DNA of 27,355 nt from CBFHWY01 sp965659675 (GCA_965659675.1 CBFHWY010000034.1:1-27355); one strand, 5' to 3'; positions 16,823 through 25,054 are shown, counted from the stretch's first letter. Notes: generated by a model from the sequence alone, not told the origin. Translations and numbers: made by a program.

Positions 16823-18103
16823 TCATAACCTATTGATGTATTCTTCAAAGGTCTTTCTGATGATCGCAATACAATCATCCATCTGAGCATCAGTCATCAC
16901 TAAAGGTGGTGCAAAACGGATGATATTACCGTGCGTTGGTTTTGCCAACAGACCATTATCCTTGAGCGCGACACAAAGATCCCAGGCTGTACTGCTATCT
17001 GGACTGTCGTTGATCACTACTGCATTCAGTAGTCCTTTTCCTCGAACCAAACTAAGCAGATCAAATTCATCCACCATATTTTGCATTGCAGAGCGGAACT
17101 TCTCTCCAAGTTTTCTTGCATTCAAAGCAAGTTTCTCATCGCGAATCACTTCCAGCGCCTCAACAGCAACTCTGCAGGCGATCGGATTACCTCCAAAGGT
17201 TGACCCGTGTTCACCCGGCTTGATGACCAACATGATGTCGTCATCGGCTAATACTGCTGAAACTGGGTAAACTCCACCTGAAAGTGCTTTTCCGAGGATC
17301 AAAATATCTGGACGGGTATAGCTATCCTGTTGTTCACAATGTCCTTCACAACTACAGTTTCCGCAGGAGGCGAGCAAACTTCCTGTTCTCGCGATCCCCG
17401 CTTGGATCTCATCTGCCACAAAAAGTACATTCTTCTCTTTGCACATCTCTGCGGCTTTTCTCACATAATCGCTGTCGGGAGTATTCACCCCTGCTTCACC
17501 CTGAATAGGTTCTACCATGAAAGCGGCCACATTAGGATCTTCAAGTTCTTTCTTCAAGGCATCGAGATCATTGTATGGGATCTGCTGAAAGCCAGGAGTG
17601 TATGGACCGAAACCCCCAAAGGAATCTGGGTCTGTAGAGAAAGAAATGATGGTTACTGTTCTACCATGAAAATTCTCATTGGCAACAATGATCTTTGCTT
17701 TTCCCTCTTCAATACCTTTCTTTTCATAAGCCCATTTTCTGCAGAGTTTAATGGCGGTTTCGACGCCTTCTGCTCCTGAATTCATGGCAAGAACCTTGTC
17801 GTATCCAAAGTATTCTGTGATATACTTCTCAAAGGGTCCAAGCTCTGAGTTGTAGAAAGCTCTTGAAGTTAATGTGAGCCTTTCAGCCTGCTCCTTTAAA
17901 GCGCCTACAATGCGTGGATGACAGTGACCCTGGTTCACCGCAGAGTATGCAGAAAGAAAGTCATAGTACCTCTTCCCTCCAACATCCCAGAGGTAAACCC
18001 CTTCTCCTTTTTCAAGCACTACCGGTAAAGGATGGTAGTTGTGAGCGCCGTGTTTATCTTCTAATGCTATTAATTCTTCTGACCTGGTCATTTCTTGAAT
18101 CAT
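16823..18103 (-). CDS. rocD: Ornithine--oxo-acid aminotransferase (with cysteine cluster insertion)
   Basis: A 426-residue PLP enzyme, class III aminotransferase, converting ornithine and 2-oxoglutarate to glutamate semialdehyde and glutamate (arginine/ornithine breakdown, proline supply). Landmarks are NSGAEGVETAIKL (~108-120), VEPIQGEAGV (~197-206), DEIQAGIARTG (D231, cofactor pyridine nitrogen) and LILGKALSGG with the PLP-binding lysine K272. Compared with typical family sequence, an extra ~13-residue stretch at 246-260 carries C247, C250, C252, H255 and C256 between the last two motifs. Start is ATG 18103; an internal ATG at 18091 is possible. It is divergent from mnmA, and a good terminator lies downstream at 16680-16705. 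Confidence 0.92.
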   Translation of the reverse strand: MIQEMTRSEELIALEDKHGAHNYHPLPVVLEKGEGVYLWDVGGKRYYDFLSAYSAVNQGHCHPRIVGALKEQAERLTLTSRAFYNSELGPFEKYITEYFGYDKVLAMNSGAEGVETAIKLCRKWAYEKKGIEEGKAKIIVANENFHGRTVTIISFSTDPDSFGGFGPYTPGFQQIPYNDLDALKKELEDPNVAAFMVEPIQGEAGVNTPDSDYVRKAAEMCKEKNVLFVADEIQAGIARTGSLLASCGNCSCEGHCEQQDSYTRPDILILGKALSGGVYPVSAVLADDDIMLVIKPGEHGSTFGGNPIACRVAVEALEVIRDEKLALNARKLGEKFRSAMQNMVDEFDLLSLVRGKGLLNAVVINDSPDSSTAWDLCVALKDNGLLAKPTHGNIIRFAPPLVMTDAQMDDCIAIIRKTFEEYINRL

Positions 18104-18166
18104 ATTATATATCCATGTTTGATTTAGTACACGCGTAATATATAAACAATTGCGCGTCTTAACTGC

Positions 18167-18174
18167 TAACTTTG
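18167..18174 (+). promoter_or_regulatory. Bacteroidota -7 box for mnmA
   Basis: TAACTTTG is a perfect match to the Bacteroidota -7 consensus TAnnTTTG and ends 4 bp ahead of the mnmA ATG, so the transcript probably has almost no leader. A TTG at 18150-18152 is the nearest -33 candidate, but its spacing (14 bp) is shorter than usual. Confidence 0.5.
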
Positions 18175-18178
18175 CAAC

Positions 18179-19354
18179 ATGAAACGGGTTGTAGTTGGAC
18201 TTTCCGGTGGCGTAGATAGTAGCGTGTCTGCCTATCTACTTAAAGAACAAGGCTTTGAGGTGATTGGGATCTTCATGCGCAACTGGCATGATGATAGTGT
18301 TACCATCAATAATGAGTGCCCATGGATCGACGATAGCAATGATGCGCAGCTCGTAGCTGAGAAACTGGGCATTCCTTTTCAGACGATCGACTTTTCAGAA
18401 GTTTACAAGGAGCGCATTGTAGATTACATGTTTTCGGAGTATGAGAAAGGTCGCACTCCAAATCCTGATGTGCTGTGTAATCGAGAGATCAAGTTTGATG
18501 TTTTCCTTGACACCGCATTGCAACTAGGAGCTGATTATGTTGCAACTGGACACTATTGCCAAAAAGACAGTTTAGACATCGATGGAAAGAAGGTCTATCG
18601 TCTCCTTGCTGGTGCCGATTCCAATAAGGATCAGTCCTACTTTCTCTGTCAACTCACCCAGGAGCAGCTTTCAAAAGCGCTCTTCCCGATCGGACACATG
18701 CAAAAGGCTGAAGTTCGCGAAATCGCTAAAGAACTTGATCTGGTAACCGCAGAAAAGAAGGATAGTCAAGGTTTGTGCTTCATAGGAAAAGTTAAACTAC
18801 CTGATTTCCTACAGCAGCAACTAGCGCCGAAAAAAGGCAAGATACTGGAGCTTGCAAAAGATTCGCCAGTTTTTGAAGAAAGAGCGGCTGAGGCTGCAAT
18901 CGAGACCTTAGCCGAACCCTATGACCTTGAACAGGCTGAAGCAAAAGAGGTTGGCGTACATCAAGGTGCTCATTTTTTCACATGCGGACAAAGAAAAAGA
19001 CTGGCAGTAGGCGGAACCCCAGAACCACTCTTTGTGATCGGAACGGATACTGAGAAGAATATCATCTATACTGGTCAGGGTTCAGACCACCCTGGTCTTT
19101 GGCGAAAAGCACTTAAGATCGAAAGGGATGATATACATTGGCTGAGGGAGGATCAAAAAATGGCCAATGGCGAATCAAGAGATTACCTCGTTAGAATCAG
19201 ATACCGACAGGCCTTGCAGGAAGCAAAGCTCATAATGAAGGACAGCGCATTGTTCATTGAGTTCAAAAAAGCGCAAAGTGCAATCACCCCAGGTCAGTTT
19301 GCTGCCTGGTATGAAGCAAACGAACTCATTGGATCAGGGGTCATCTCAGCATAG
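18179..19354 (+). CDS. mnmA: tRNA 2-thiouridine(34) synthase MnmA
   Basis: A 391-residue tRNA-modifying enzyme that adds sulfur to uridine 34 of the Glu, Gln and Lys tRNAs. The PP-loop is VVGLSGGVDSSVSAYL (SGGVDSS at 9-15). The two catalytic cysteines are C100 in NPDVLCNREIKF and C200 in SQGLCFIGK, which is exactly the family pattern for the adenylation-then-thiolation reaction. Length is slightly above the usual ~360-370, mainly from an insertion at ~220-260 (KDSPVFEERAAEAA region). Sulfur donor partners (IscS/TusA-like) are not in the window. The ATG at 18179 follows closely behind a perfect -7 box. Confidence 0.95.
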   Translation: MKRVVVGLSGGVDSSVSAYLLKEQGFEVIGIFMRNWHDDSVTINNECPWIDDSNDAQLVAEKLGIPFQTIDFSEVYKERIVDYMFSEYEKGRTPNPDVLCNREIKFDVFLDTALQLGADYVATGHYCQKDSLDIDGKKVYRLLAGADSNKDQSYFLCQLTQEQLSKALFPIGHMQKAEVREIAKELDLVTAEKKDSQGLCFIGKVKLPDFLQQQLAPKKGKILELAKDSPVFEERAAEAAIETLAEPYDLEQAEAKEVGVHQGAHFFTCGQRKRLAVGGTPEPLFVIGTDTEKNIIYTGQGSDHPGLWRKALKIERDDIHWLREDQKMANGESRDYLVRIRYRQALQEAKLIMKDSALFIEFKKAQSAITPGQFAAWYEANELIGSGVISA

Positions 19355-19414
19355 GCAGAATTGCTAATTCTCTGAAAAAGAAACCTTTTCACCTGACATG
19401 CGTAAAAGTATGCC

Positions 19415-19759
19415 ATGTGGCGCTCCATCAGCGTACTTATTATCAGCATTCTGGTATCGTTTAACTTGAATACACTTTCGATAAGCCCTCCTTCTACTGT
19501 AATAGACAGCAGTTTAAGTGAATGTTGCAAGACAACGATCGTTCCGCTCGTTAAGCTTAAACAAAAGATCAGTCACTCTAAGCAGGCTCAAAGTTTCGGA
19601 CATCAGTCGCATAAGATGCTTGTGAGCGTCAAGACCTTTTTTCAACGCAGGAAAAAAAACAGGCAACACAGACATTTCGCGCATATGACCAGGGGAAGGA
19701 AAGTCAATCAACATGCCTCAAAGAAGATGCTTAGGAAATCCATGTCTGAGCAAAAATAG
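19415..19759 (+). CDS. Possible small secreted or anchored cationic protein
   Basis: A 114-residue reading frame of uncertain reality; I recognise no family. The first ~22 residues (MWRSISVLIISILVSFNLN) look like a signal peptide or anchor. The rest is strongly basic: roughly 20 Lys/Arg plus several His against very few acidic residues, with a Lys/Arg-dense stretch around QRRKKNRQHRH, and a vicinal Cys pair (SECCKT, ~37-38). It fills most of the gap between mnmA and the sdpR-like gene and ends ~57 bp ahead of the latter on the same strand. Overlapping frames on the other strand are shorter and less protein-like. It may be an exported peptide, or a chance ORF. Confidence 0.4.
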   Translation: MWRSISVLIISILVSFNLNTLSISPPSTVIDSSLSECCKTTIVPLVKLKQKISHSKQAQSFGHQSHKMLVSVKTFFQRRKKNRQHRHFAHMTRGRKVNQHASKKMLRKSMSEQK

Positions 19760-19816
19760 GATGAGCGTTCCTTTTATTTGATATAATATATAGATATTTG
19801 TCTAAATAACTAATCC
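19760..19816 (+). promoter_or_regulatory. Promoter/operator region of the sdpR-like / sdpI-like pair
   Basis: These 57 bp hold a perfect AT palindrome ATATAATATAT (19781-19791) and, overlapping its downstream flank, a one-mismatch -7 box GATATTTG (19793-19800). Fifteen bases later comes the TTG start of the repressor. An ArsR-type repressor typically binds an AT-rich dyad overlapping its own promoter, so autoregulation is likely. AT-rich dyads also arise by chance, so confidence is modest. Confidence 0.35.
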
Positions 19817-20080
19817 TTGAATCAACTATTCAAAGCATTAAATGATGATAACCGGCGCAGGATCATAAACCTGCTGAAGGAAGGAGATATGAATGCCGGC
19901 GAGATCGCTGAACATTTTGACATGACGAAGCCCAGCATTTCTCATCACCTTGATCTTTTAAAGCAGGCCGGACTCGTAGATGCCAGAAAAAAAGGACAGT
20001 ATGTTGAATACAGCTTAAACACCACTGTATTAGATGAGCTGATCGCATGGTTCATGGATATTAAATCGAGCAACAAATGA
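19817..20080 (+). CDS. ArsR family winged-helix repressor, SdpR-like
   Basis: An 87-residue DNA-binding repressor of the ArsR family. It has the SdpR-type opening MNQLFKALNDDNRRRIINLL, a helix-turn-helix GEIAEHFDMTKPSISHHLDLL (~28-48) and the wing KKGQYVEYSLNTTVLDELIAW. No metal-binding Cys pair is present, which fits the SdpR subgroup rather than a metal sensor. The start must be TTG at 19817: the preceding in-frame codons are TAA TCC, and the TTG gives the standard family N terminus. In Bacillus SdpR represses sdpRI and is held at the membrane by SdpI. The stop overlaps the downstream gene start (ATGA), as in that operon. Confidence 0.92.
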   Translation: MNQLFKALNDDNRRRIINLLKEGDMNAGEIAEHFDMTKPSISHHLDLLKQAGLVDARKKGQYVEYSLNTTVLDELIAWFMDIKSSNK

Positions 20081-20706
20081 TCAAAAGAACTAACATCATC
20101 TGCTGGCTAAGTGCCTTAATTCCATTTATATACTTCTTCATTCTACTTCCTGGGATGCCGGAGGAGGTCCCTACCCATTTTAATGCTGCAGGTGAAGCTG
20201 ATGCATATGGGAGTCCTTACACCGTTCTGATCGCCTTAGTGGCTATCCTGGTTCCTGTTAATGTGATCCTTCAATATGCTCCATACATCGATCCAAAGCA
20301 AAAACTCATGAAGGATCAACCTTCCTATCAGCGTTTGAGGATCATGTTATCGTTGAGCATGACCGCCATAGCACTCGTTGTTGTTCACAGTACGGTGAAT
20401 ACAGTGAGCATTGAGCTCCTGGGAATCATTATTTGGATGTTGTTTGCCATCATTGGTAACTACATCCAAAGCGTGAAACACAATTACTTCATTGGCGTGC
20501 GCACACCATGGACCCTCGAAAACGAGGATGTTTGGAGGAAAACGCATCGTTTATTTGGTCGTATCATGTTCTTTGGTGGAATTGGGGGTGCTATACTGAG
20601 TTTGATCGTCGACATGAAGATCTCTATGATCGTTTTAATAGCATTCAGTGTACTGGTCACTATTTTCGCTTTCTATTACTCCTTCAAAGAGTACAAAAAA
20701 GCCTAA
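20077..20706 (+). CDS. SdpI family membrane protein (DUF1648)
   Basis: A 209-residue inner-membrane protein with about six hydrophobic segments. The N-terminal DUF1648 part contains GMPEEVPTHFNAAGEAD, and the SdpI signature NYFIGVRTPWTLENEDVWRKTHRLFG lies at ~135-160. In Bacillus subtilis SdpI confers immunity to the SdpC toxin and signals to SdpR; Bacteroidota homologues are common and usually found with an SdpR-like gene, but their trigger is unknown. It is translationally coupled to the repressor (ATGA overlap). It converges on acs, and the stop codons overlap by 4 bp. Confidence 0.9.
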   Translation: MIKRTNIICWLSALIPFIYFFILLPGMPEEVPTHFNAAGEADAYGSPYTVLIALVAILVPVNVILQYAPYIDPKQKLMKDQPSYQRLRIMLSLSMTAIALVVVHSTVNTVSIELLGIIIWMLFAIIGNYIQSVKHNYFIGVRTPWTLENEDVWRKTHRLFGRIMFFGGIGGAILSLIVDMKISMIVLIAFSVLVTIFAFYYSFKEYKKA

Positions 20707-22619
20707 AGTGCTCCTTTTTTGATCTCCTCCACCACTTTTGGATCTAGTAAGGTTGACGTATCTCCCAGGTTTGAGGTGTCCCCTTCAGCCACCTTTCTAA
20801 GTATCCTGCGCATGATCTTACCAGACCTTGTTTTTGGGAGTCCGCTCACAAACTGGATCTTCTCTGGTTTGGCGATCTTGCCGATCTCCTCTACTACCGT
20901 TTCAATGATCTCTGCACGAAGTTTTTCCTCGTTCGCGTCAGCATCTTTTAAAATGACGTAAGCGTAGATGCCTTGTCCTTTTATTTCATGCGGATAACCA
21001 ACAACTGCTGATTCAGCAACTTCCTGGTTTTGATTGATCGCGTTTTCAATTTCCGCAGTTCCGAACCGGTGGCCCGATACATTGATTACATCATCTACCC
21101 TACCAATGATACGGTACATTCCCCTCTCATTTCGTCGTGCTCCATCTCCCGTGAAATAATAACCTTCATAATGTGAGAAATAGGTGTTTCGGCATCTTTC
21201 ATGATCGCCATAAGTGGTTCTGAGCATCGATGGCCAGGGAAACTGTATTGCTAAATAACCTTCTTTTTCATTCTCTTCAATGATCTTTCCATCCTGATCC
21301 AACAATACGGGCTGAATTCCCGGAAGTGGGTATCCTGCATGAGAAGCCTGCGTGGGGCCGTGTTCGCCAAGTGCAGAGATCATGATACCCCCAGTTTCTG
21401 TTTGCCACCAGGTATCGACGATCGGACAACGTTCTTTGCCAACGTGCACATTATACCAATTCCAGGCCTCTTCATTGATCGGCTCTCCTACTGTACCAAT
21501 TACCTTCAATGAACTTAGGTCATATGAAAGCACATGTTCATCACCACAGGCCATTAGTGCTCTGATCGCTGTAGGTGCAGTGTAGAATTGATTGACCTCA
21601 TGCTTATCACAAACCTGCCAGAACCTGCCTGGATCAGGATAAGTTGGAACACCTTCAAACATCACTGTGGTTGCGCCAGCCAACAACGGGCCGTAAACAA
21701 TATAGGTATGACCAGTTATCCAGCCAATGTCAGCCGTACACCAATAAACGTCATCGTTCTCATACTGAAATACATTTCTGAATGAATAATCAGCATAGAC
21801 CATATAACCGCCACAGGTATGAACAACACCTTTTGGTTTTCCGGTAGAACCTGAAGTGTAAAGGATAAAGAGCATATCCTCACTATCCATTTCTTCTGCC
21901 TCGCATTCTTTAGGCATCAGGTGAATCTCATCATCGATGTAGAAATCGCGTCCCTCTTTCATGTGAACATCCCAGTCTGTGCGTTTCTTCACCAAAACAG
22001 TTTCAACAGAACCACAGTGCTCCAGAGCCTCATCTACCACCTTTTTAACCCCCAATTCTTTTGCGCCTCTGAACATGCCATCTGAACACAGCACCATTTT
22101 TGCCTGAGCATCGTTGATTCTATCTGCCAAAGCATGTGCAGAAAAACCCGCAAATACGATGGAATGGACCGCTCCGATGCGGGCACACGCCAATACAGAA
22201 ATGGCGAGCTCTGGGATCATGGGCATATAGAATGCGATCCTGTCTCCTTTTCCAACCCCATGCTTTTTCAGCAGATTGGCCATCTGACAAACCTTCTCAT
22301 GAAGTTCCCGGTATGAGATCTTTACGACCTTTTCACGAGGGTCATTTGGCTCCCATAGAATGGCTGTTTTATCAGCCTGAGTTTCCAGGTGACGATCTAA
22401 ACAGTTCTCTGTAATGTTTAGCTTTCCATTGATGAACCACTTTACATCTGGTCCTTCAAAATTCCAATGAAGTACCTCATCCCACTTCTTTTTCCATCGG
22501 AAATTCTCAGCCACTTCAGCCCAGAATTCCTCTGGCTTATCCTGAGCTTGTTTATACAGATCATTATAATGGTCGAAAGAGTTGACCTTGTAGAATGGCG
22601 ACTCGTTTTGCATGTTCAA
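20703..22619 (-). CDS. acs: Acetate--CoA ligase (acetyl-CoA synthetase)
   Basis: A 638-residue AMP-forming ligase making acetyl-CoA from acetate, ATP and CoA. The P-loop is LYTSGSTGKPKGVVHT (254-264 core), followed by the acetate-pocket segment YWCTADIGWITGHTY, WWQTETGG, YFTGDGARRNE and the C-terminal PKTRSGKIMRR with catalytic lysine K601, a known acetylation site in the family. Length and motifs are full-length. Single transcription unit, with a one-mismatch -7 box (TAGATTCG on the minus strand, 22633-22640) ~13 bp ahead of the ATG. Start is ATG 22619; ATG 22613 is an equally possible internal alternative. Confidence 0.96.
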   Translation of the reverse strand: MNMQNESPFYKVNSFDHYNDLYKQAQDKPEEFWAEVAENFRWKKKWDEVLHWNFEGPDVKWFINGKLNITENCLDRHLETQADKTAILWEPNDPREKVVKISYRELHEKVCQMANLLKKHGVGKGDRIAFYMPMIPELAISVLACARIGAVHSIVFAGFSAHALADRINDAQAKMVLCSDGMFRGAKELGVKKVVDEALEHCGSVETVLVKKRTDWDVHMKEGRDFYIDDEIHLMPKECEAEEMDSEDMLFILYTSGSTGKPKGVVHTCGGYMVYADYSFRNVFQYENDDVYWCTADIGWITGHTYIVYGPLLAGATTVMFEGVPTYPDPGRFWQVCDKHEVNQFYTAPTAIRALMACGDEHVLSYDLSSLKVIGTVGEPINEEAWNWYNVHVGKERCPIVDTWWQTETGGIMISALGEHGPTQASHAGYPLPGIQPVLLDQDGKIIEENEKEGYLAIQFPWPSMLRTTYGDHERCRNTYFSHYEGYYFTGDGARRNERGMYRIIGRVDDVINVSGHRFGTAEIENAINQNQEVAESAVVGYPHEIKGQGIYAYVILKDADANEEKLRAEIIETVVEEIGKIAKPEKIQFVSGLPKTRSGKIMRRILRKVAEGDTSNLGDTSTLLDPKVVEEIKKGAL

Positions 22620-22721
22620 TAAAGCTTTGTGCCGAATCTACAAAAGTTCGCAGAATAAATAAGGCTCTTCCTGAACAAGACGAACGCTTAAATAAAGTAG
22701 AAAAGTATGCTCTTCAGAATA

Positions 22722-23270
22722 TCAAGACTCCGGCGGAGTCTCCTTGTTCTTCTCCTCAAGCATCTTGAGTATTTCTTCTTCAGACATTCCGAGTAGTTTA
22801 ATGCTTGCTCTGGCATCATTAGCTAAAGGATGTCGCGGATATTTATCGATCATTTCCTGATAAAGCTCTTTAGCTTTGCCTTTTCTATAGAGATGCTCGT
22901 CATTGATAAATGCCTTTAAATAGGCTGCCTGAGGAGCTTTTTCAAATTCCGGGTAGTTTGATACAAGGCGCTCAAAAGTGGCGATCGACTCATCGTAATC
23001 CTTCAATCCCATGAGAATCTCCCCCGCACGATAGAGGTATTCAGCTGCGGTATCATTTGTTGGGTTATTATTTACAAATCCAACATATAGGGTCTGCAAC
23101 TGCCTGGCAACTGTGGCATTCATCTTCGCATCATTTCCAAAGACCTTTGGCTCCAGGTCTTTGATACTCTCCCTCAATTCCTGCTCAGGAACCAAGACCT
23201 CTTTCTTTTTAGTCTCTGTTGCTTCACAACTCATGAGAAGCATAATTCCGGCAATGATCAGGTATCTCAT
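22722..23270 (-). CDS. TPR-containing lipoprotein
   Basis: A 182-residue lipoprotein: MRYLIIAGIMLLMSC with lipobox LMSC (lipidated C15). The mature part has at least two or three tetratricopeptide-like units (AAEYLYRAGEILMGLKDYDE; SIATFERLVSNYPEF; AKELYQEMIDKYPRHPLA), resembling the BamD/YbgF type of envelope TPR proteins. It may be a periplasmic scaffold, but it is too short for BamD (~250). The start overlaps the stop of def by 4 bp (ATGA), so it is translated with it. The 3' end bears a 7-bp inverted repeat (22725-22741) without a U-run. Confidence 0.85.
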   Translation of the reverse strand: MRYLIIAGIMLLMSCEATETKKKEVLVPEQELRESIKDLEPKVFGNDAKMNATVARQLQTLYVGFVNNNPTNDTAAEYLYRAGEILMGLKDYDESIATFERLVSNYPEFEKAPQAAYLKAFINDEHLYRKGKAKELYQEMIDKYPRHPLANDARASIKLLGMSEEEILKMLEEKNKETPPES

Positions 23271-23857
23271 CGTTTTGATTTTTTTAAAGGGAACTTCATT
23301 CTATAACGAACCTCAATATTACCTTTCGCGATATTCGAAAGCTTCTTTTTTAACGCTCTTTTTTTAAGTGGACTGATGCGATCTGTGAAAAGTACGCCGT
23401 CAATATGATCATATTCATGCTGAATGATCCTGGCGGGTATTCCCTCAAAGGTCTCTTCATGTTCAACAAAGTCTTCATCCAGGTAATTGATGGTCACTTT
23501 TGGCTTGCGATCCACGTCTTCGCGTATTTCTGGAATACTTAAGCAGCCCTCATTAAAAGCCCATTCGTCGCCGCTTTCTTCAACGATGTATGGATTGATG
23601 AATACCTTCTTAAAGTCCTTAAATACCTTACGATCTTCCTCTGAATATTCTTCGTCATCTGCAAATGGTGAGGCATCTACTATAAATAGTCTGATGCTCT
23701 CTCCCACCTGTGGGGCAGCAAGGCCAACTCCGCTCGCCTTATACATCGTATCCCACATGTTTGAGATGAGCTTCTTCAAACCGGGATGGTCGTCATCAAT
23801 TTCCTCCCCCATTCGTTTTAGAACCGGGTCGCCATATGCAACAATAGGTAGTACCAT
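23267..23857 (-). CDS. def: Peptide deformylase
   Basis: A 196-residue metallo-hydrolase removing the formyl group from new N-termini. The three motifs are complete: GVGLAAPQVG (43-52), NEGCLSIPE with metal ligand C105, and QHEYDHIDGVLF with ligands H147 and H151 and catalytic E148. Slightly long owing to an acidic loop (FADDEEYSEEDRK, ~65-77) common in Bacteroidota deformylases. It heads a two-gene unit with the TPR lipoprotein. A perfect -7 box on the minus strand lies 15 bp ahead of the start. It is divergent from a membrane protein gene. Confidence 0.96.
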   Translation of the reverse strand: MVLPIVAYGDPVLKRMGEEIDDDHPGLKKLISNMWDTMYKASGVGLAAPQVGESIRLFIVDASPFADDEEYSEEDRKVFKDFKKVFINPYIVEESGDEWAFNEGCLSIPEIREDVDRKPKVTINYLDEDFVEHEETFEGIPARIIQHEYDHIDGVLFTDRISPLKKRALKKKLSNIAKGNIEVRYRMKFPLKKSKR

Positions 23858-23871
23858 AATTTTCTCTTATG

Positions 23872-23879
23872 CAAAGTTA
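23872..23879 (-). promoter_or_regulatory. Bacteroidota -7 box for def
   Basis: The minus-strand sequence TAACTTTG matches the TAnnTTTG consensus exactly, and lies 14 bp ahead of the def ATG at 23857, predicting a leader of about 10 bases. A clear -33 TTG at the usual spacing was not seen. Confidence 0.45.
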
Positions 23880-23948
23880 CAAAGATCATTAGCCTTTGTT
23901 TGTTGAATAGTTTCAAAAGCTTCTTAAAAAATGCTTTTTCCTTAATTT

Positions 23949-23956
23949 TAGGTTTG
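23949..23956 (+). promoter_or_regulatory. Bacteroidota -7 box for the membrane-protein gene
   Basis: TAGGTTTG matches TAnnTTTG exactly and lies 16 bp ahead of the ATG at 23973. Transcription would begin around 23961, at or after the alternative GTG start, which supports ATG 23973 as the true start. No good -33 element is visible. Confidence 0.45.
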
Positions 23957-23972
23957 GTCTGTGAATGACTTA

Positions 23973-25040
23973 ATGCGCATCAAGTGGTTCCAGCGCCTGC
24001 TCATCATGGCGCTTTTGAGCTCCATGGCTTTATCATGGCCCTTGTGGTTTTGGGAACACAGCTTTCCCAAAATTGAGCTGTTCACCCAGTTCGATGCACC
24101 ATTTTGGCTTGACTTGAGCATTGTGTTTTTGTTGTGTCTGAGTGCGGTTCTGCTCTTGTTCATCTATTCTTCATCTGCGTTATACCTCCTGTTCAGCATC
24201 ACCCTTTTCATGGCTGTATCAATGGATCTGAACCGGCTACAGGTTTGGTCGAGCACTTTTTTCTTTTTCATGATAGCCATGTCGATATTTCCCAGAATAC
24301 AAAGGCACCAGATGAAGTCTGAACAACTTTTGGTTGCTCTACAAGTGCTTTTGCTAGGCGCCTATTTCTGGATCGGCATCAACAAAATGAACGAAAATTT
24401 CTTCTCAACGGTATTGCCTTATGTGACTGCCCCTTTGCAACACCAGTTCACGAGTTTCATCTATTTAGAAGAGATCTCCTACCCTATTCCTTTCCTGCAG
24501 GTATTGATCATTCCTTTGCTACTTTGGAGAAAAACCAGGAAGCTTAGTGTTCTGCTTATGGCTCTTTTTCATTTAGGGGTGATCTTTCTGGTTGGGATCT
24601 TTTCCTACAACGACAACTCTGTCATCATTCCGTTAAATCTCTTTTTCATCGCTACACTATTCTTACTCTTCTTCAAGAAACAGGATGTTGTGTGGTCTGA
24701 ACTGAAATTTCGCCGCAGGCCGATCAATCTGAGCATGATTGGAATCCTGATCTTACCAACACTTTCCTGGTTTGGTCCTTACCCTCATAATCTTTCCCTA
24801 GATATTTACTCTGGAAGGTATTCATTTGACCCTATTCCAATTGAGCATTCAAGCTTGAAAAATATCCCTAAGCACCTCATGCCCTATTCATATAAGTATG
24901 GCAGCGAGACCTACTTTGACGTGTATACCTGGAGTATGGATGAAATGAATGTTCCACCCATCTACGAAGATTATCTGATCGACGATTACAAAACAGAAAT
25001 TCTAAAGCAGTGCGATAGCATCGATAACAGCTCTGAATAG
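23973..25040 (+). CDS. Polytopic membrane protein of unknown function, HTTM-like
   Basis: A 355-residue inner-membrane protein with about eight hydrophobic segments through residue ~265, then a hydrophilic C-terminal part (~270-355) ending in an acidic tail. The pattern GAYFWIGINKMNENFF in the middle, a pair of arginine/lysine-rich cytoplasmic loops (LLWRKTRKLS, FRRRPINLS) and SWFGPYPHNLSLDIYSGRY suggest kinship with HTTM/vitamin K-dependent carboxylase-related membrane proteins, but I cannot assign a function. The ATG at 23973 is chosen over an in-frame GTG at 23961 because of the promoter box position. It is followed by the CDP-sugar genes 27 bp downstream, but those have their own perfect -7 box, so it need not belong to that pathway. 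Confidence 0.7.
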   Translation: MRIKWFQRLLIMALLSSMALSWPLWFWEHSFPKIELFTQFDAPFWLDLSIVFLLCLSAVLLLFIYSSSALYLLFSITLFMAVSMDLNRLQVWSSTFFFFMIAMSIFPRIQRHQMKSEQLLVALQVLLLGAYFWIGINKMNENFFSTVLPYVTAPLQHQFTSFIYLEEISYPIPFLQVLIIPLLLWRKTRKLSVLLMALFHLGVIFLVGIFSYNDNSVIIPLNLFFIATLFLLFFKKQDVVWSELKFRRRPINLSMIGILILPTLSWFGPYPHNLSLDIYSGRYSFDPIPIEHSSLKNIPKHLMPYSYKYGSETYFDVYTWSMDEMNVPPIYEDYLIDDYKTEILKQCDSIDNSSE

Positions 25041-25054
25041 CTCGATCTTAAAAC

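Noticed and set aside
17330..17779. 149-residue frame opposite rocD
   Set aside because: It mirrors the rocD coding sequence, and its content follows from rocD codon bias; no motif seen.
22725..22741. 7-bp inverted repeat AGACTCC/GGAGTCT at the end of the TPR gene as a terminator
   Set aside because: It lies in the last codons and has no U-run on the minus-strand RNA side, so only a weak role is possible.
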